From Treponema sp. (lineage in GTDB: Bacteria > Spirochaetota > Spirochaetia > Treponematales > Breznakiellaceae): a stretch of DNA of 9,885 nt. Made by a program: the position numbers and the translations under genes. The notes below the pieces were generated by a model, which saw only the letters and a list, made by a program, of their open reading frames with translations, was not told where the DNA came from and did not search any database. The DNA is taken from assembly GCA_031264395.1 (NCBI GenBank), contig JAISEB010000343.1, positions 1 to 9,885 of the forward strand, read 5' to 3'. Shown piece after piece: positions 1 through 6,992 of this stretch (position 1 is its first letter; the number at the start of each line of letters is the position of its first letter).

Positions 1-144
1 TTTTTTGAGCAATTGGTGAAAGTGAATGATGAATGGAGATTGTATGTTTTTAAAAAGAACGAAACTTATATCATAAATCCGTTTATGTCAAATGGAGATA
101 ATATTGTTGAAATATCAGAACCTGTAAAAGAAATATGGGAATGA
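1..144 (+). CDS. 3' end of an unrecognised protein-coding gene (partial)
   Basis: Frame 1 is open from the left edge to a TGA at 142-144 and gives 47 residues ending in EPVKEIWE. The stretch is hydrophilic, with alternating charged and aromatic residues (for example DEWRLYVFKKN), as in a small beta-rich domain. I see no membrane segment and no family I can name. It is AT-rich like the two genes downstream and lies on the same strand, 99 nt before the next start, so it may belong to the same transcription unit. The real start lies outside the window. The open frame is short, so its coding status rests on the clean in-frame stop and the similar composition of its neighbours. Confidence 0.5.
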   Translation, partial: FFEQLVKVNDEWRLYVFKKNETYIINPFMSNGDNIVEISEPVKEIWE

Positions 145-231
145 AATTTCATGAAGAATGTATATATTATTTTGGCTCATACCGATCTCTCCATGATTAG
201 TAGAGCGTTAATGTTTTGTCGTATTATATCC

Positions 232-240
232 GGAGGAAGG
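232..240 (+). promoter_or_regulatory. Shine-Dalgarno sequence fixing the start at 244
   Basis: GGAGGAAGG ends 3 nt before the ATG at 244, and its GGAGG core (232-236) is 7 nt from that ATG. No comparable site precedes the in-frame ATG at 151. The start at 244 also places a signal peptide at the very N terminus. Confidence 0.75.
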
Positions 241-243
241 CCG

Positions 244-1317
244 ATGATAATGAAGAAGTGTCTTTTTGTTTTGGGGACATTGATGATGGTCCATCCTTTT
301 CTGTATTCCCAGTTTGTTGTTGACGGGTTAAGGCTGGAAAACAACCTGCTGTCGCCGCCTATGGGATTTGCTCCCGTCAAGGGTGTAGCGGTTCCGTTTC
401 CGCCGTGGACATACTTTGATTTTTTTGTTACAAACAACGCTATTTTTTACTTCGAGCAAAGTAAACCAAGGCCATTTATTATAACAAAAAAAGATTTGGT
501 GTTGAACGAGAATAAATATTATACGTTCGAACTGGAAGGTACATTTGCAAGTATGGCAAATGAAAAAGCCAAATATGTTTTTATTGCGGGAGGCGATATA
601 ATTATATATGACCACCTTCCCGGTTTTGGCATCATGTTTCCGGCGCGCACAAGTACCTTTCCTCCGGTCCCGATTAAAGATACCGACATCCCCTTTATGA
701 ATATTTTCTGGTTTTGGGAAGACGGCATTGAAAGTATCAGCGCCAGTTCGGCATTGCGGGAGCGGAGAGGAAAAGAAGAGATTGTTTATGACGAGAGCCA
801 ATTAAGGGAAACATTCTTTGGCATGATGGACGGTTTTTGTTATTTCAATTCATTCAAAAGGGCGTGGGCGGAAGGAGTACAGGGAGACGGGATAGGAGAG
901 TCCCTCCTTGTCAATTTTACTTCTGAAACCGATCATGTGATGATTCTTAACGGTTATGTTAATCTAAGAAACATGGATTTATATACCGCAAACAACAGGG
1001 TAAAAAAGGCGCGCATTGTTTCTGAAGACCCGTTTTTTTCAATTGAACACGACTTCGATGATGTTGTGAAATTTACCCAGGTTGATTTTCCTGAAAAAAC
1101 AAGACAGATAAAATTTATTATTGAGGATGTGTATAAGGGTTCAAAATATCAGGACACCTGTATTACATCGGTTTTTTTAAAACAACAGGCGCACTATAAA
1201 ACGCATAAGTATTTCAGGCCCTTTGTAAGGGACATGCCGGAATACAAACAGAGAGTAGATAAAATGATTCTTATGTTAAAAGAAAATGGATATTCTTTTC
1301 TACATACAGGTGAATAA
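244..1317 (+). CDS. Secreted protein with C-terminal discoidin-like (NADase-type glycan-binding) domain
   Basis: The product has 357 residues. Residues 1-23 form a signal peptide: basic MIMKK, a hydrophobic stretch, then a likely cut after LYSQ or nearby. Residues 24-160 are aromatic- and proline-rich with no recognised fold. Residues about 164-311 match, from memory, the discoidin-like domain annotated as NADase-type glycan-binding. The visible signature blocks are AWAEGVQGDGIGE (207-219), ILNGY (234-238), NNRVKKARI (250-258) and EDVYKGSKYQDTCITSV (294-310). Such domains are beta sandwiches thought to bind glycans. The protein is probably periplasmic or surface-exposed, and I see no catalytic motif. 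A start at ATG 151 would add 31 residues and bury the signal peptide; the Shine-Dalgarno at 232 favours 244. An LRR lipoprotein gene follows 79 nt downstream on the same strand. The domain call is fairly sure, the ligand unknown. Confidence 0.75.
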   Translation: MIMKKCLFVLGTLMMVHPFLYSQFVVDGLRLENNLLSPPMGFAPVKGVAVPFPPWTYFDFFVTNNAIFYFEQSKPRPFIITKKDLVLNENKYYTFELEGTFASMANEKAKYVFIAGGDIIIYDHLPGFGIMFPARTSTFPPVPIKDTDIPFMNIFWFWEDGIESISASSALRERRGKEEIVYDESQLRETFFGMMDGFCYFNSFKRAWAEGVQGDGIGESLLVNFTSETDHVMILNGYVNLRNMDLYTANNRVKKARIVSEDPFFSIEHDFDDVVKFTQVDFPEKTRQIKFIIEDVYKGSKYQDTCITSVFLKQQAHYKTHKYFRPFVRDMPEYKQRVDKMILMLKENGYSFLHTGE

Positions 1318-1331
1318 ATGGGAGGAGCAAC

Positions 1332-1361
1332 TTGACAGCCGAAAAAATGCCGGGTTGTCAA
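1332..1361 (+). other. Small inverted repeat between the two envelope genes
   Basis: TTGACAGCC (1332-1340) pairs with GGTTGTCAA (1353-1361): 9 bp including one G-U, around a 12-nt loop. No T-tract follows, so it does not look like an intrinsic terminator. It lies in the 79-nt spacer before the GTG start at 1397. It could be chance, an operator or an RNA processing site. Confidence 0.3.
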
Positions 1362-1381
1362 CGACTGAAACAATGATACCC

Positions 1382-1387
1382 AGGAGG
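1382..1387 (+). promoter_or_regulatory. Shine-Dalgarno sequence fixing a GTG start at 1397
   Basis: AGGAGG stands 9 nt before GTG 1397. The in-frame ATGs at 1286 and 1373 have no such site. The GTG also gives a compact lipoprotein signal peptide that starts MRNV. Confidence 0.7.
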
Positions 1388-1396
1388 ACACGCCTT

Positions 1397-2188
1397 GTGA
1401 GAAACGTGTGTATAATACTTGCCCTGTTTTCTCAGTTGATGGCTATTGGCTGTAAAAAGGCTGACGTTGTACAAGAAGAGCGGGAAGTGCAGAAAACGCA
1501 GGAGACACAGGGAATACGAAGGGTACCGCCTGTCAATATAAAGCCTCTTGAATGGTCGATAAGGTCCGATGATGCTGTTGATATTAATGAATATCTCGCG
1601 CCGAATTCCGATTTACAATTATCAATGCTTGTAGAAATGAAGTTTTTTGGTAAAAAACTCGAACATTTGGCTTTGTCGGAACGTTTTTCGAGCCTGAAAA
1701 GACTAAAAGTTGGTTATAATCTGCGTTCTGTTGAAACAAAACAGTTGCCAAGGACGCTTGAAATTTTGGATTTGGATGGGAATAAATTAACCGCTCTGGA
1801 TACAAAAAATCTTCCTGAATCATTGAAAGAGATTTCTTTGGCAATGAATCCAATTGCAGAAACTTTTGAAATAACTCCGAATATGCGCAATGTGAGATCT
1901 CTGGCGCTTTCCGGTTCCAGAGTTAGAAAAATTACAGGTTTCGAGAATTTAATCTCTACAGAATTATATCTTCATTTTATTCAGTGCCCGATTGAAGATC
2001 CCGATGTTTTTCTGCAATTGAGAAATGTTAAATCTTTGGCTTTCTCTGTTCCCGCAGAATATTCAAAAGAAGATATAACGGCCCTGAGGGAAAAGATAAA
2101 GGAACGAAATCCCGCAGTAGAAAGGATAACAATTATGCCTTACCAGGAAGGTCCTGACGGGGACCTTCTTATTTATGATGGTACCTGA
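1397..2188 (+). CDS. Leucine-rich-repeat lipoprotein
   Basis: The product has 263 residues. The N terminus is MRN, then a hydrophobic core, then LMAIGC, with Cys19 as the likely lipidated residue. Leu at -5 and Ala at -3 make the lipobox looser than the enteric one but acceptable for spirochaetes. Residues 20-45 are charged and Gln-rich, probably a flexible tether. Residues about 88-215 carry degenerate leucine-rich repeats. The clearest pair is LEILDLDGNKLTAL (121-134) and LKEISLAMNPIAE (143-155), with a 22-residue period set by L121/L143 and N129/N151; further units follow, such as VRSLALSGSRVRKI. The fold suggests a protein- or ligand-binding surface and no enzyme activity. It probably sits on a membrane facing the periplasm or outside. 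An ATG at 1286 or 1373 would give a longer N terminus but lacks a Shine-Dalgarno. The final codons lie within a hairpin, and the stop is 20 bp from the end of the convergent accA. The natural partner is unknown. Confidence 0.75.
   Translation: MRNVCIILALFSQLMAIGCKKADVVQEEREVQKTQETQGIRRVPPVNIKPLEWSIRSDDAVDINEYLAPNSDLQLSMLVEMKFFGKKLEHLALSERFSSLKRLKVGYNLRSVETKQLPRTLEILDLDGNKLTALDTKNLPESLKEISLAMNPIAETFEITPNMRNVRSLALSGSRVRKITGFENLISTELYLHFIQCPIEDPDVFLQLRNVKSLAFSVPAEYSKEDITALREKIKERNPAVERITIMPYQEGPDGDLLIYDGT
2145..2170. terminator. Candidate hairpin terminator between convergent units
   Basis: GAAGGTCC (2147-2154) and GGACCTTC (2161-2168) form a perfect 8-bp stem around a 6-nt loop. The stem extends by one G-U and one A-U pair to 2145/2170. 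On the plus strand it is followed by TTATTTATG, a weak U-rich tail; on the minus strand no U-tract follows. It lies inside the last codons of the LRR gene and 38 nt beyond the accA stop, so it could end either unit. The stem is certain as sequence; the function is inferred. Confidence 0.4.
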
Positions 2189-2208
2189 AAAACTGCCGGG
2201 GTCTGTTC

Positions 2209-3132
2209 CTATTCTTCCCGCCAGTGTCCCGCCTTGCGTATTTTCTGGTTGCGGTAACGGACAAGGACGGAGGGATTGCGTGAACACAGATCGTTAATGT
2301 CCCTGAGCAGGATTTCCTTGATGGACCGCGCGGCGGCGTCCGGATCCGTGTGGGCGCCGCCGGGGGGTTCGCTGATGATTCCGTTGATCACCTTGAACTG
2401 GAGAAGATCGGAACTGGTTATGCGGAGCATGACCGCCGCATCCTTTGCCTTGGCCGAATCGCGGAGCAGTATTGAGGCGCAGCCTTCGGGGCTTATAACG
2501 GAATAAATGGCGTTTTCCAGCATATAGATTTTGTCGCCTACGGAAATACCCAATGCGCCGCCTGAACCTCCCTCTCCTATGATGACGCATATGATGGGGG
2601 TTTTTATTTGGCTGAAGTCGCGGAGGTTGCGGGCTATGGCTTCTCCTATTCCCCTTTCTTCCGCGCCGAGACCGGGATAGGCGCCCGAGGTATCGACAAA
2701 GGTAATGATGGGCCGCCGGAATTTTTCAGCCTGCCTGGCAAGGCGCAGCGCCTTGCGGTAGCCTTCAGGGTTCGCCATTCCGTGATTGCGGAACATATTT
2801 TCTTTGAGGGTCCTTCCCTTTTGGTTGGCAAGGACGGTGACGGGCCTTCCGTCAAGAAAGGCAAGGCCGCCTACAATGGCGGGATCGTCGGCAAAGGCCC
2901 TGTCGCCGTGAAGCTCAATAAAACCGTCGAAAATGCGGCTGATATAATCCATCGCGTAGGGCCGTTCGGGGTGGCGGGCAAGTTCAACCCGTTTCCATGT
3001 CGTCTCCGTCCTGGAACCGGCCTCTATTTTTATCTCAATTTCTTCAAGCTCCTTCGCGGCGTCTATTCCCGACTCCCGCGTAAGCCGCTTTAATTCCTCA
3101 AGCCTCCGGCGCAGTTCCGCTGTTTCCGTCAT
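2209..3132 (-). CDS. accA: Acetyl-CoA carboxylase carboxyltransferase subunit alpha
   Basis: AccA pairs with AccD to form the cytoplasmic carboxyltransferase that moves the carboxyl group from biotin on AccB to acetyl-CoA, giving malonyl-CoA. The 307 residues are close to the usual length (about 319 in E. coli). Residues 1-40 form a charged, probably helical arm. The crotonase-like core then shows HGDRAF (75-80), GRTLKENMFRNHGMA (106-120), DTSGAYPG (147-154), the oxyanion-type glycine loop GEGGSGGALGI (186-196) and SPEGCASIL (214-222). All are typical of AccA. The ATG overlaps the accD TGA by 4 nt (ATGA), and GGAG lies 7 nt upstream within accD, so the two subunits are probably translated in step. 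It is the last gene of the operon, ends in TAG, and faces the LRR gene 20 bp away. Confidence 0.97.
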   Translation of the reverse strand: MTETAELRRRLEELKRLTRESGIDAAKELEEIEIKIEAGSRTETTWKRVELARHPERPYAMDYISRIFDGFIELHGDRAFADDPAIVGGLAFLDGRPVTVLANQKGRTLKENMFRNHGMANPEGYRKALRLARQAEKFRRPIITFVDTSGAYPGLGAEERGIGEAIARNLRDFSQIKTPIICVIIGEGGSGGALGISVGDKIYMLENAIYSVISPEGCASILLRDSAKAKDAAVMLRITSSDLLQFKVINGIISEPPGGAHTDPDAAARSIKEILLRDINDLCSRNPSVLVRYRNQKIRKAGHWREE

Positions 3133-3938
3133 TGTTTTTCTCCGGGGTGTGAATGCAGATCGACAAGCGACGAAATGATGCGCCGCTGATCGCCGCGCCT
3201 TACAATAAGATCGACGAATCCTTTTTCAAGCTGAAATTCAGCCTGCTGGAAACCTTCCGGCAGCCTCTGGCGTATTGTCCCTTCAATGACGCGCGGGCCC
3301 GCGAATCCTATGAGCGCGCCGGGCTCGGCCATGGTAATGTCGGCAAGCATGGCGAAGGACGCGGTGACGCCGCCCGTCGTGGGATCGCAGAGGACTATGA
3401 AGAAGGGCACGCCTGACCTGTCAAGTTCCGCCGCGGCGCTTGAGGTCTTTGCCATTTGCATGAGCGAAAAGATTCCTTCCTGCATGCGCGCGCCGCCTGA
3501 GTTTGTGTAAATTATCACGGGGATTTTTTCTTCCGCCCCTTTGAGCATCGCGCGGCTGACTTTTTCTCCCACTACCGATCCCATTGAGCCGCCCATGAAT
3601 TTAAAGGACATGAGCGCGAGGATGACGGGCTTTCCTTCTATTTCGCAGGTGCCGGTGATCACCGCGTCTTTCATCTGCGATTTGACTTCCGCCTCGGAAA
3701 GTTTTTCTTCATATCCCGCAAGATCTATGGGATTGATGGATGAAAGATTTGAGGAAAATTCCCTGAAGCTGCCGGGATCGACGAGGTAGCGGAGCCGTTC
3801 AAAGGGTTCCATGCGGTAATGGTAGCCGCAATCCGGGCAGGTCTTGATGGCTTCTTCAACGGCCCCGGCATCGTACCGGACGCCGCATCCGGGGCAAGAC
3901 TCGGGATGCGCCTGTGCCGGTACTGGTGTTTCAGGCAT
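3129..3938 (-). CDS. accD: Acetyl-CoA carboxylase carboxyltransferase subunit beta
   Basis: AccD is the beta half of the carboxyltransferase and binds acetyl-CoA together with AccA. The 269 residues are somewhat shorter than E. coli AccD (about 304); the difference lies at the termini. The N-terminal zinc ribbon is intact: CPGC (Cys15, Cys18) and CPDC (Cys34, Cys37) with the usual 15-residue spacing. The catalytic core shows FMGGSMGSVVGEK (114-126), SGGARMQEG (147-155), DPTTGGVTASF (185-195) and EPGALIGFAGPRVIE (205-219). The start codon lies inside the end of accC (8-nt overlap) and is served by a near-perfect Shine-Dalgarno there. The stop overlaps the accA start. This arrangement suggests coupled synthesis of AccC, AccD and AccA. 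Confidence 0.97.
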   Translation of the reverse strand: MPETPVPAQAHPESCPGCGVRYDAGAVEEAIKTCPDCGYHYRMEPFERLRYLVDPGSFREFSSNLSSINPIDLAGYEEKLSEAEVKSQMKDAVITGTCEIEGKPVILALMSFKFMGGSMGSVVGEKVSRAMLKGAEEKIPVIIYTNSGGARMQEGIFSLMQMAKTSSAAAELDRSGVPFFIVLCDPTTGGVTASFAMLADITMAEPGALIGFAGPRVIEGTIRQRLPEGFQQAEFQLEKGFVDLIVRRGDQRRIISSLVDLHSHPGEKQ

Positions 3939-5253
3939 GCTCCGCCTCCTTCATGATTTTTTCATAGAGCGAAGTTCCGAAATTGCCGGAACGGAATGCT
4001 TTGTCCGCCATTATTCTGCGCTGTTCATCGCGGTTTGTTTTTATTCCTTCAATGCGCAGTTCCGAAAGCGCCCTTTCCATTCTTGCGATCGCCCTTTCAC
4101 GGGTGAGCCCGTGGACAATGAGTTTTGCCGCCATGGAGTCGTAATAGGGGGAAATTGTACAGCCTGAATACAGAAACGAATCGAAGCGGGTGCCCGGTCC
4201 TCCGGGAACATCGATGCGGTTTACCGTTCCCGGACCCAGTGCGTTGATGCGGCATTCTATGGCCCAGCCTTCGGGGTGAATTTTTTCAGGATCTATTTCC
4301 ATGCGGCCTTCGGTACAGGCGAGTATCTGCTGCCGTATAATATCCACGCCGGTAACAAATACACTTACCGGGTGTTCCACTTGTACGCGCGCGTTGACTT
4401 CCATAAAATAAAATTTTCCGTCTTCAACAAGAAATTCGATGGTTCCCGCTCCCCGGTATTTAAGCGCGCGGAACATTGTCACGGCGCCTTCCGACATTAT
4501 GCGGCGCATTGCGTCGTTGACGCCGGGCGAAGGGCTTTCCTCTATCAGTTTTTGGTGGCCGCGCTGAACGGAACAGTCCCGTTCGCCGAGGACCGCGACG
4601 GCGCCGTTTCCGTCGGCAAGAATTTGAAGCTCCACATGGCGGGGGTTTTCAAGATAACGTTCAATGAAGACGCGGCCGTCCGCGAAATTCGATTCCGCTT
4701 CCCTGCTTGCGATGGAGAGGTTTTCCGCGAGTTCTTTTTCACTTCGCACTATGCGCATTCCCTTGCCGCCGCCGCCTGACGCGGCCTTTATGATTACGGG
4801 AAAACCCAGCGTCTTTACCGCGGCGAACGCCGCCTCCGGTCCTGTGACCGCTTCTTCCGTTCCCGGCGTTACCGGAAGTCCGAAACGCCGCGCCGTATCC
4901 CGCGCCGCTACCTTGTCGCCGAGCAGCTCTATCGTTTCGGGATCGGGCCCGATGAAGAGGAGCCCCTTGTCCCGCACAAGGCGCGCAAAGGCGGCGTTTT
5001 CCGAAAGAAAACCGACTCCAGGGTGCACCGCCTCACATCCCGATTTGACGGCCGCCGTGACGAGGTTCGCGCCTGAAAGATAACTTTGTGACGAGGGAGG
5101 CGGGCCTATGCAGATCGCCCTCTCTGCAAGTTTTACATGGAGGCTTTCCCTGTCGGCGGTGGAATAAACCGCCACAGTTTCTATTCCCATTTCGCGGCAG
5201 GTCCGTATGATGCGTACCGCGATTTCGCCCCGGTTGGCGATGAGGATCTTCAC
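3931..5253 (-). CDS. accC: Biotin carboxylase subunit of acetyl-CoA carboxylase
   Basis: AccC is an ATP-grasp enzyme that carboxylates the biotin on AccB using ATP and bicarbonate. The 440 residues begin with the typical MKILIANRGEIAVRII. Visible motifs are K114 and K156 (ATP binding), SGGGGKG (159-165), HVELQ (206-210), RDCSVQRGHQKLIEE (225-239), MEVNARVQVEHP (284-295) and ECRINA (333-338). Metal and catalytic positions match those of E. coli: E273, E285, N287, R289, E293 and R335. Two oddities: NAR replaces the usual NTR, and after ECRINA the usual EDP...F.PSPG block is missing, leaving LGPGTVNRIDVPGG, about 7 residues shorter than in E. coli. The start is GTG, overlapping the accB TGA by 4 nt (GTGA), with GAGGT about 10 nt upstream. 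A pyruvate or propionyl-CoA carboxylase subunit is a less likely alternative given the complete accBCDA set. Confidence 0.95.
   Translation of the reverse strand: MKILIANRGEIAVRIIRTCREMGIETVAVYSTADRESLHVKLAERAICIGPPPSSQSYLSGANLVTAAVKSGCEAVHPGVGFLSENAAFARLVRDKGLLFIGPDPETIELLGDKVAARDTARRFGLPVTPGTEEAVTGPEAAFAAVKTLGFPVIIKAASGGGGKGMRIVRSEKELAENLSIASREAESNFADGRVFIERYLENPRHVELQILADGNGAVAVLGERDCSVQRGHQKLIEESPSPGVNDAMRRIMSEGAVTMFRALKYRGAGTIEFLVEDGKFYFMEVNARVQVEHPVSVFVTGVDIIRQQILACTEGRMEIDPEKIHPEGWAIECRINALGPGTVNRIDVPGGPGTRFDSFLYSGCTISPYYDSMAAKLIVHGLTRERAIARMERALSELRIEGIKTNRDEQRRIMADKAFRSGNFGTSLYEKIMKEAEHA
3945..3951 (-). promoter_or_regulatory. Strong Shine-Dalgarno for accD within accC
   Basis: On the minus strand the site reads AAGGAGG, 6 nt before the accD ATG. 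It doubles as accC codons for Lys-Glu near the C terminus. A site this strong inside a coding overlap suggests accD can be initiated independently as well as by coupling. Confidence 0.75.
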
Positions 5254-5756
5254 AGGCGCTTTACCTCGAAGAGGACCTGCCCGTATTCAACCAGATCTCC
5301 GCTGGCCGCCTTTACCGAAATGATCTCGCAGTCGAATTCGGCTTCCAGATGATTCATCATTTTCATTGCCTCAAGTATGCAGAGGGTTTCACCGGCCTTT
5401 ACCCTGCCGCCCGCCTTGACAAACGGCGGCGCGCCGGGGCCGGACGCGGCGTAAAAGGTCGCCACGATGGGGCTGGTGATTAGTTCCCCCGCCGCTTTCG
5501 CGCTTTCCGTACCGGTTTCGGCGCGGGCATGCGCGCCGCTTTCTCCAGGAACAAAACCAAGGTGCACCGCGCTTCCGCCTGCGGGGGCCGCCGGGCCGCC
5601 GGGCGCGCCGGCATGTTCCTGGGATAATTCCGCGCCGCGGGCGAAGGCCGCGTCTTTTCTTAGAATCAGGCGGGTTGTTCCGTCACAAAGATCAAGCTCC
5701 GCGATGTTCGAAACGCTGAACCGTTCGGTCAGGGCAAGAATCAGTTTATCATCCAT
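5250..5756 (-). CDS. accB: Biotin carboxyl carrier protein of acetyl-CoA carboxylase
   Basis: AccB (BCCP) carries the biotin that shuttles carboxyl groups between AccC and AccD/AccA. The 168 residues fall in three parts. Residues 1-38 are the N-terminal region that contacts AccC. Residues about 39-90 form a flexible Ala/Pro/Gly-rich linker. Residues about 91-168 form the biotinyl domain, with SPIVATFY (95-102), the thumb loop ASGPGAPPF (104-112) and the biotinylation motif EAMKMM (129-134), in which Lys132 is the acceptor. The AccB type of thumb separates it from generic biotinyl domains. The ATG follows the fabV stop by 12 nt, with GAGGA as Shine-Dalgarno about 8 nt upstream, and the stop overlaps the accC GTG. 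The linker is unusually GC-rich. No biotin ligase gene is present in the window. Confidence 0.96.
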   Translation of the reverse strand: MDDKLILALTERFSVSNIAELDLCDGTTRLILRKDAAFARGAELSQEHAGAPGGPAAPAGGSAVHLGFVPGESGAHARAETGTESAKAAGELITSPIVATFYAASGPGAPPFVKAGGRVKAGETLCILEAMKMMNHLEAEFDCEIISVKAASGDLVEYGQVLFEVKRL

Positions 5757-5768
5757 TTGTTTTTTCCT

Positions 5769-6992
5769 CTAATTAATACGGAGCGGGTCCGCGTCTTTTT
5801 CGTAATCAACGCCTTCTACGTCAAAGCCGTGGGCCTCAAGAAAGTCGTGCCTGAAACCGGCCGCGTCCGTGCCGGTGGGGATGGCGTCTTCCGTAACGGA
5901 ATTCATGCGGGCCAGCGTTTCCCTCTGAACATCTTCCCGCATTTCCAGATCATCGAGCCTTATTCTCCCTTCGCCGTCCACGGGCACTCCGGAAGGATCC
6001 GCGCCCGCTTCGGCGGAGTAAAGCCTGTCGCGGTAGAGCCGCACGATCTGTTCGATGCATCCTTCATGAAGTCCCTTTTCCTTCATCACCTTGAAAAGGC
6101 ATGAAACATAAAAGGGGATAATGGGAATCACCGCGCTGGCGCGTGTTACAAGCGCCTTGTTCACCGAAACCCACGCGCGGCGATCCGAGCCCGCGAAGCG
6201 GCTGTTAATGCTCCGGGAGGCGCGTTCCAGATCTTCCTTGGCCCGCCCTATGGTGCCGTTTTTGTAGATGGCCCACGAAAGCTCCGGCCCTATGTAGGTG
6301 TAGGCCACGGTCCTCGCGGAAGGGGAAAGCACGCCGGAAGCGGCAAGGGCGTCCATCCAGAGTTCCCAGTCCTCCCCTCCCATGACCTTGACCGTATTGG
6401 CAATTTCCTCTTCCGTCGCGCCCTCCGCCCCGGCGGTGATAAATTTCCCCGTCATCATGTCTATGGTTTTTCCCGAATAGGCGTTTCCTACCGGCTTGAT
6501 TACCGACTTGTACATTACGCCTGTCTTTGGATCGGTTCTTACAGGAGAGGCAAGCGAATAAATCACAAGATCGATTTGGGGGGAAATCCCCGCCCCGGCG
6601 GCGCTTTCCTTTACCGTCCTGACGGCGCTTTCCTTCATTGCGTCCGAGAAGGCGTCTCCGTCCAGCGTTTTGGAAACAATGCCGGCCTTTGCCGCCTCTG
6701 CGTCAAAGGTGAGGTTGTTATACCAGCCGGGGGTTCCCGGTTTTGACGCCGAGGCGGGTTTCTCGAACGAGATCCCCACAGTGGCCGCCCCGTAGCCGAA
6801 CGCGGCGCAGATGCGGCTTGCCAGCCCGTAGCCTGTGGAACATCCTATGACAAGGACAAGAGCCGGTTTTTTTGTTCCCGTTCCCGCCAGATTTTTTTTT
6901 GCGTATTCGATCTGCCGCCGTACAACCGCGGCGCATCCTGCCGGATGGGAATTAATGCAGATATTGTTTCTAACCATGGGCTTTATGATCAT
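5769..6992 (-). CDS. fabV: NADH-dependent trans-2-enoyl reductase, FabV/TER family
   Basis: This enzyme reduces the trans-2 double bond of enoyl-ACP (FabV) or enoyl-CoA (TER) with NADH. The 407 residues match family length and start MIIKPMVRNNIC, followed by HPAGC, very like the T. denticola enzyme as I recall it. The Rossmann motif GCSTGYGLASR is at 50-60, an acidic Glu77 in GISFEKP fits NADH preference, and SLASPVRTDP is at 146-155. The active-site Tyr-x8-Lys is Y243-K252 in YKNGTIGRAK; the x8 spacing is characteristic of FabV and differs from FabI and ordinary SDRs. The ATG overlaps the fabZ stop (ATGA) and has AAGGAG 7 nt upstream; an ATG 75 nt further up would add a non-homologous basic stretch. 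Position within the fab operon points to a fatty acid synthesis role. An A9 run (6892-6900) and an A7 run (6867-6873) lie in codons 31-42. Confidence 0.95.
   Translation of the reverse strand: MIIKPMVRNNICINSHPAGCAAVVRRQIEYAKKNLAGTGTKKPALVLVIGCSTGYGLASRICAAFGYGAATVGISFEKPASASKPGTPGWYNNLTFDAEAAKAGIVSKTLDGDAFSDAMKESAVRTVKESAAGAGISPQIDLVIYSLASPVRTDPKTGVMYKSVIKPVGNAYSGKTIDMMTGKFITAGAEGATEEEIANTVKVMGGEDWELWMDALAASGVLSPSARTVAYTYIGPELSWAIYKNGTIGRAKEDLERASRSINSRFAGSDRRAWVSVNKALVTRASAVIPIIPFYVSCLFKVMKEKGLHEGCIEQIVRLYRDRLYSAEAGADPSGVPVDGEGRIRLDDLEMREDVQRETLARMNSVTEDAIPTGTDAAGFRHDFLEAHGFDVEGVDYEKDADPLRIN

Noticed and set aside
145..243. A promoter in the spacer before the discoidin-domain gene (TATATATTAT at 160-169, TTGGCT at 172-177).
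   Set aside because: No pair of boxes with acceptable spacing was found; AT-rich sequence alone gives such matches by chance.
1332..1360. TTGACA as a -35 box for the LRR gene.
   Set aside because: At 17-bp spacing the -10 position reads TTGTCA, a poor match to TATAAT. The hexamer is better explained as one arm of the inverted repeat.
1332..1376. A TTG-started 14-codon leader peptide after GGGAGGAG.
   Set aside because: The Shine-Dalgarno is good, but the frame is short and the start rare, and nothing in the peptide suggests attenuation. It is not strong enough to annotate.
4276..5083. Long plus-strand open frames opposite accC.
   Set aside because: They have no Shine-Dalgarno or recognisable fold, and accC is fully supported on the minus strand.
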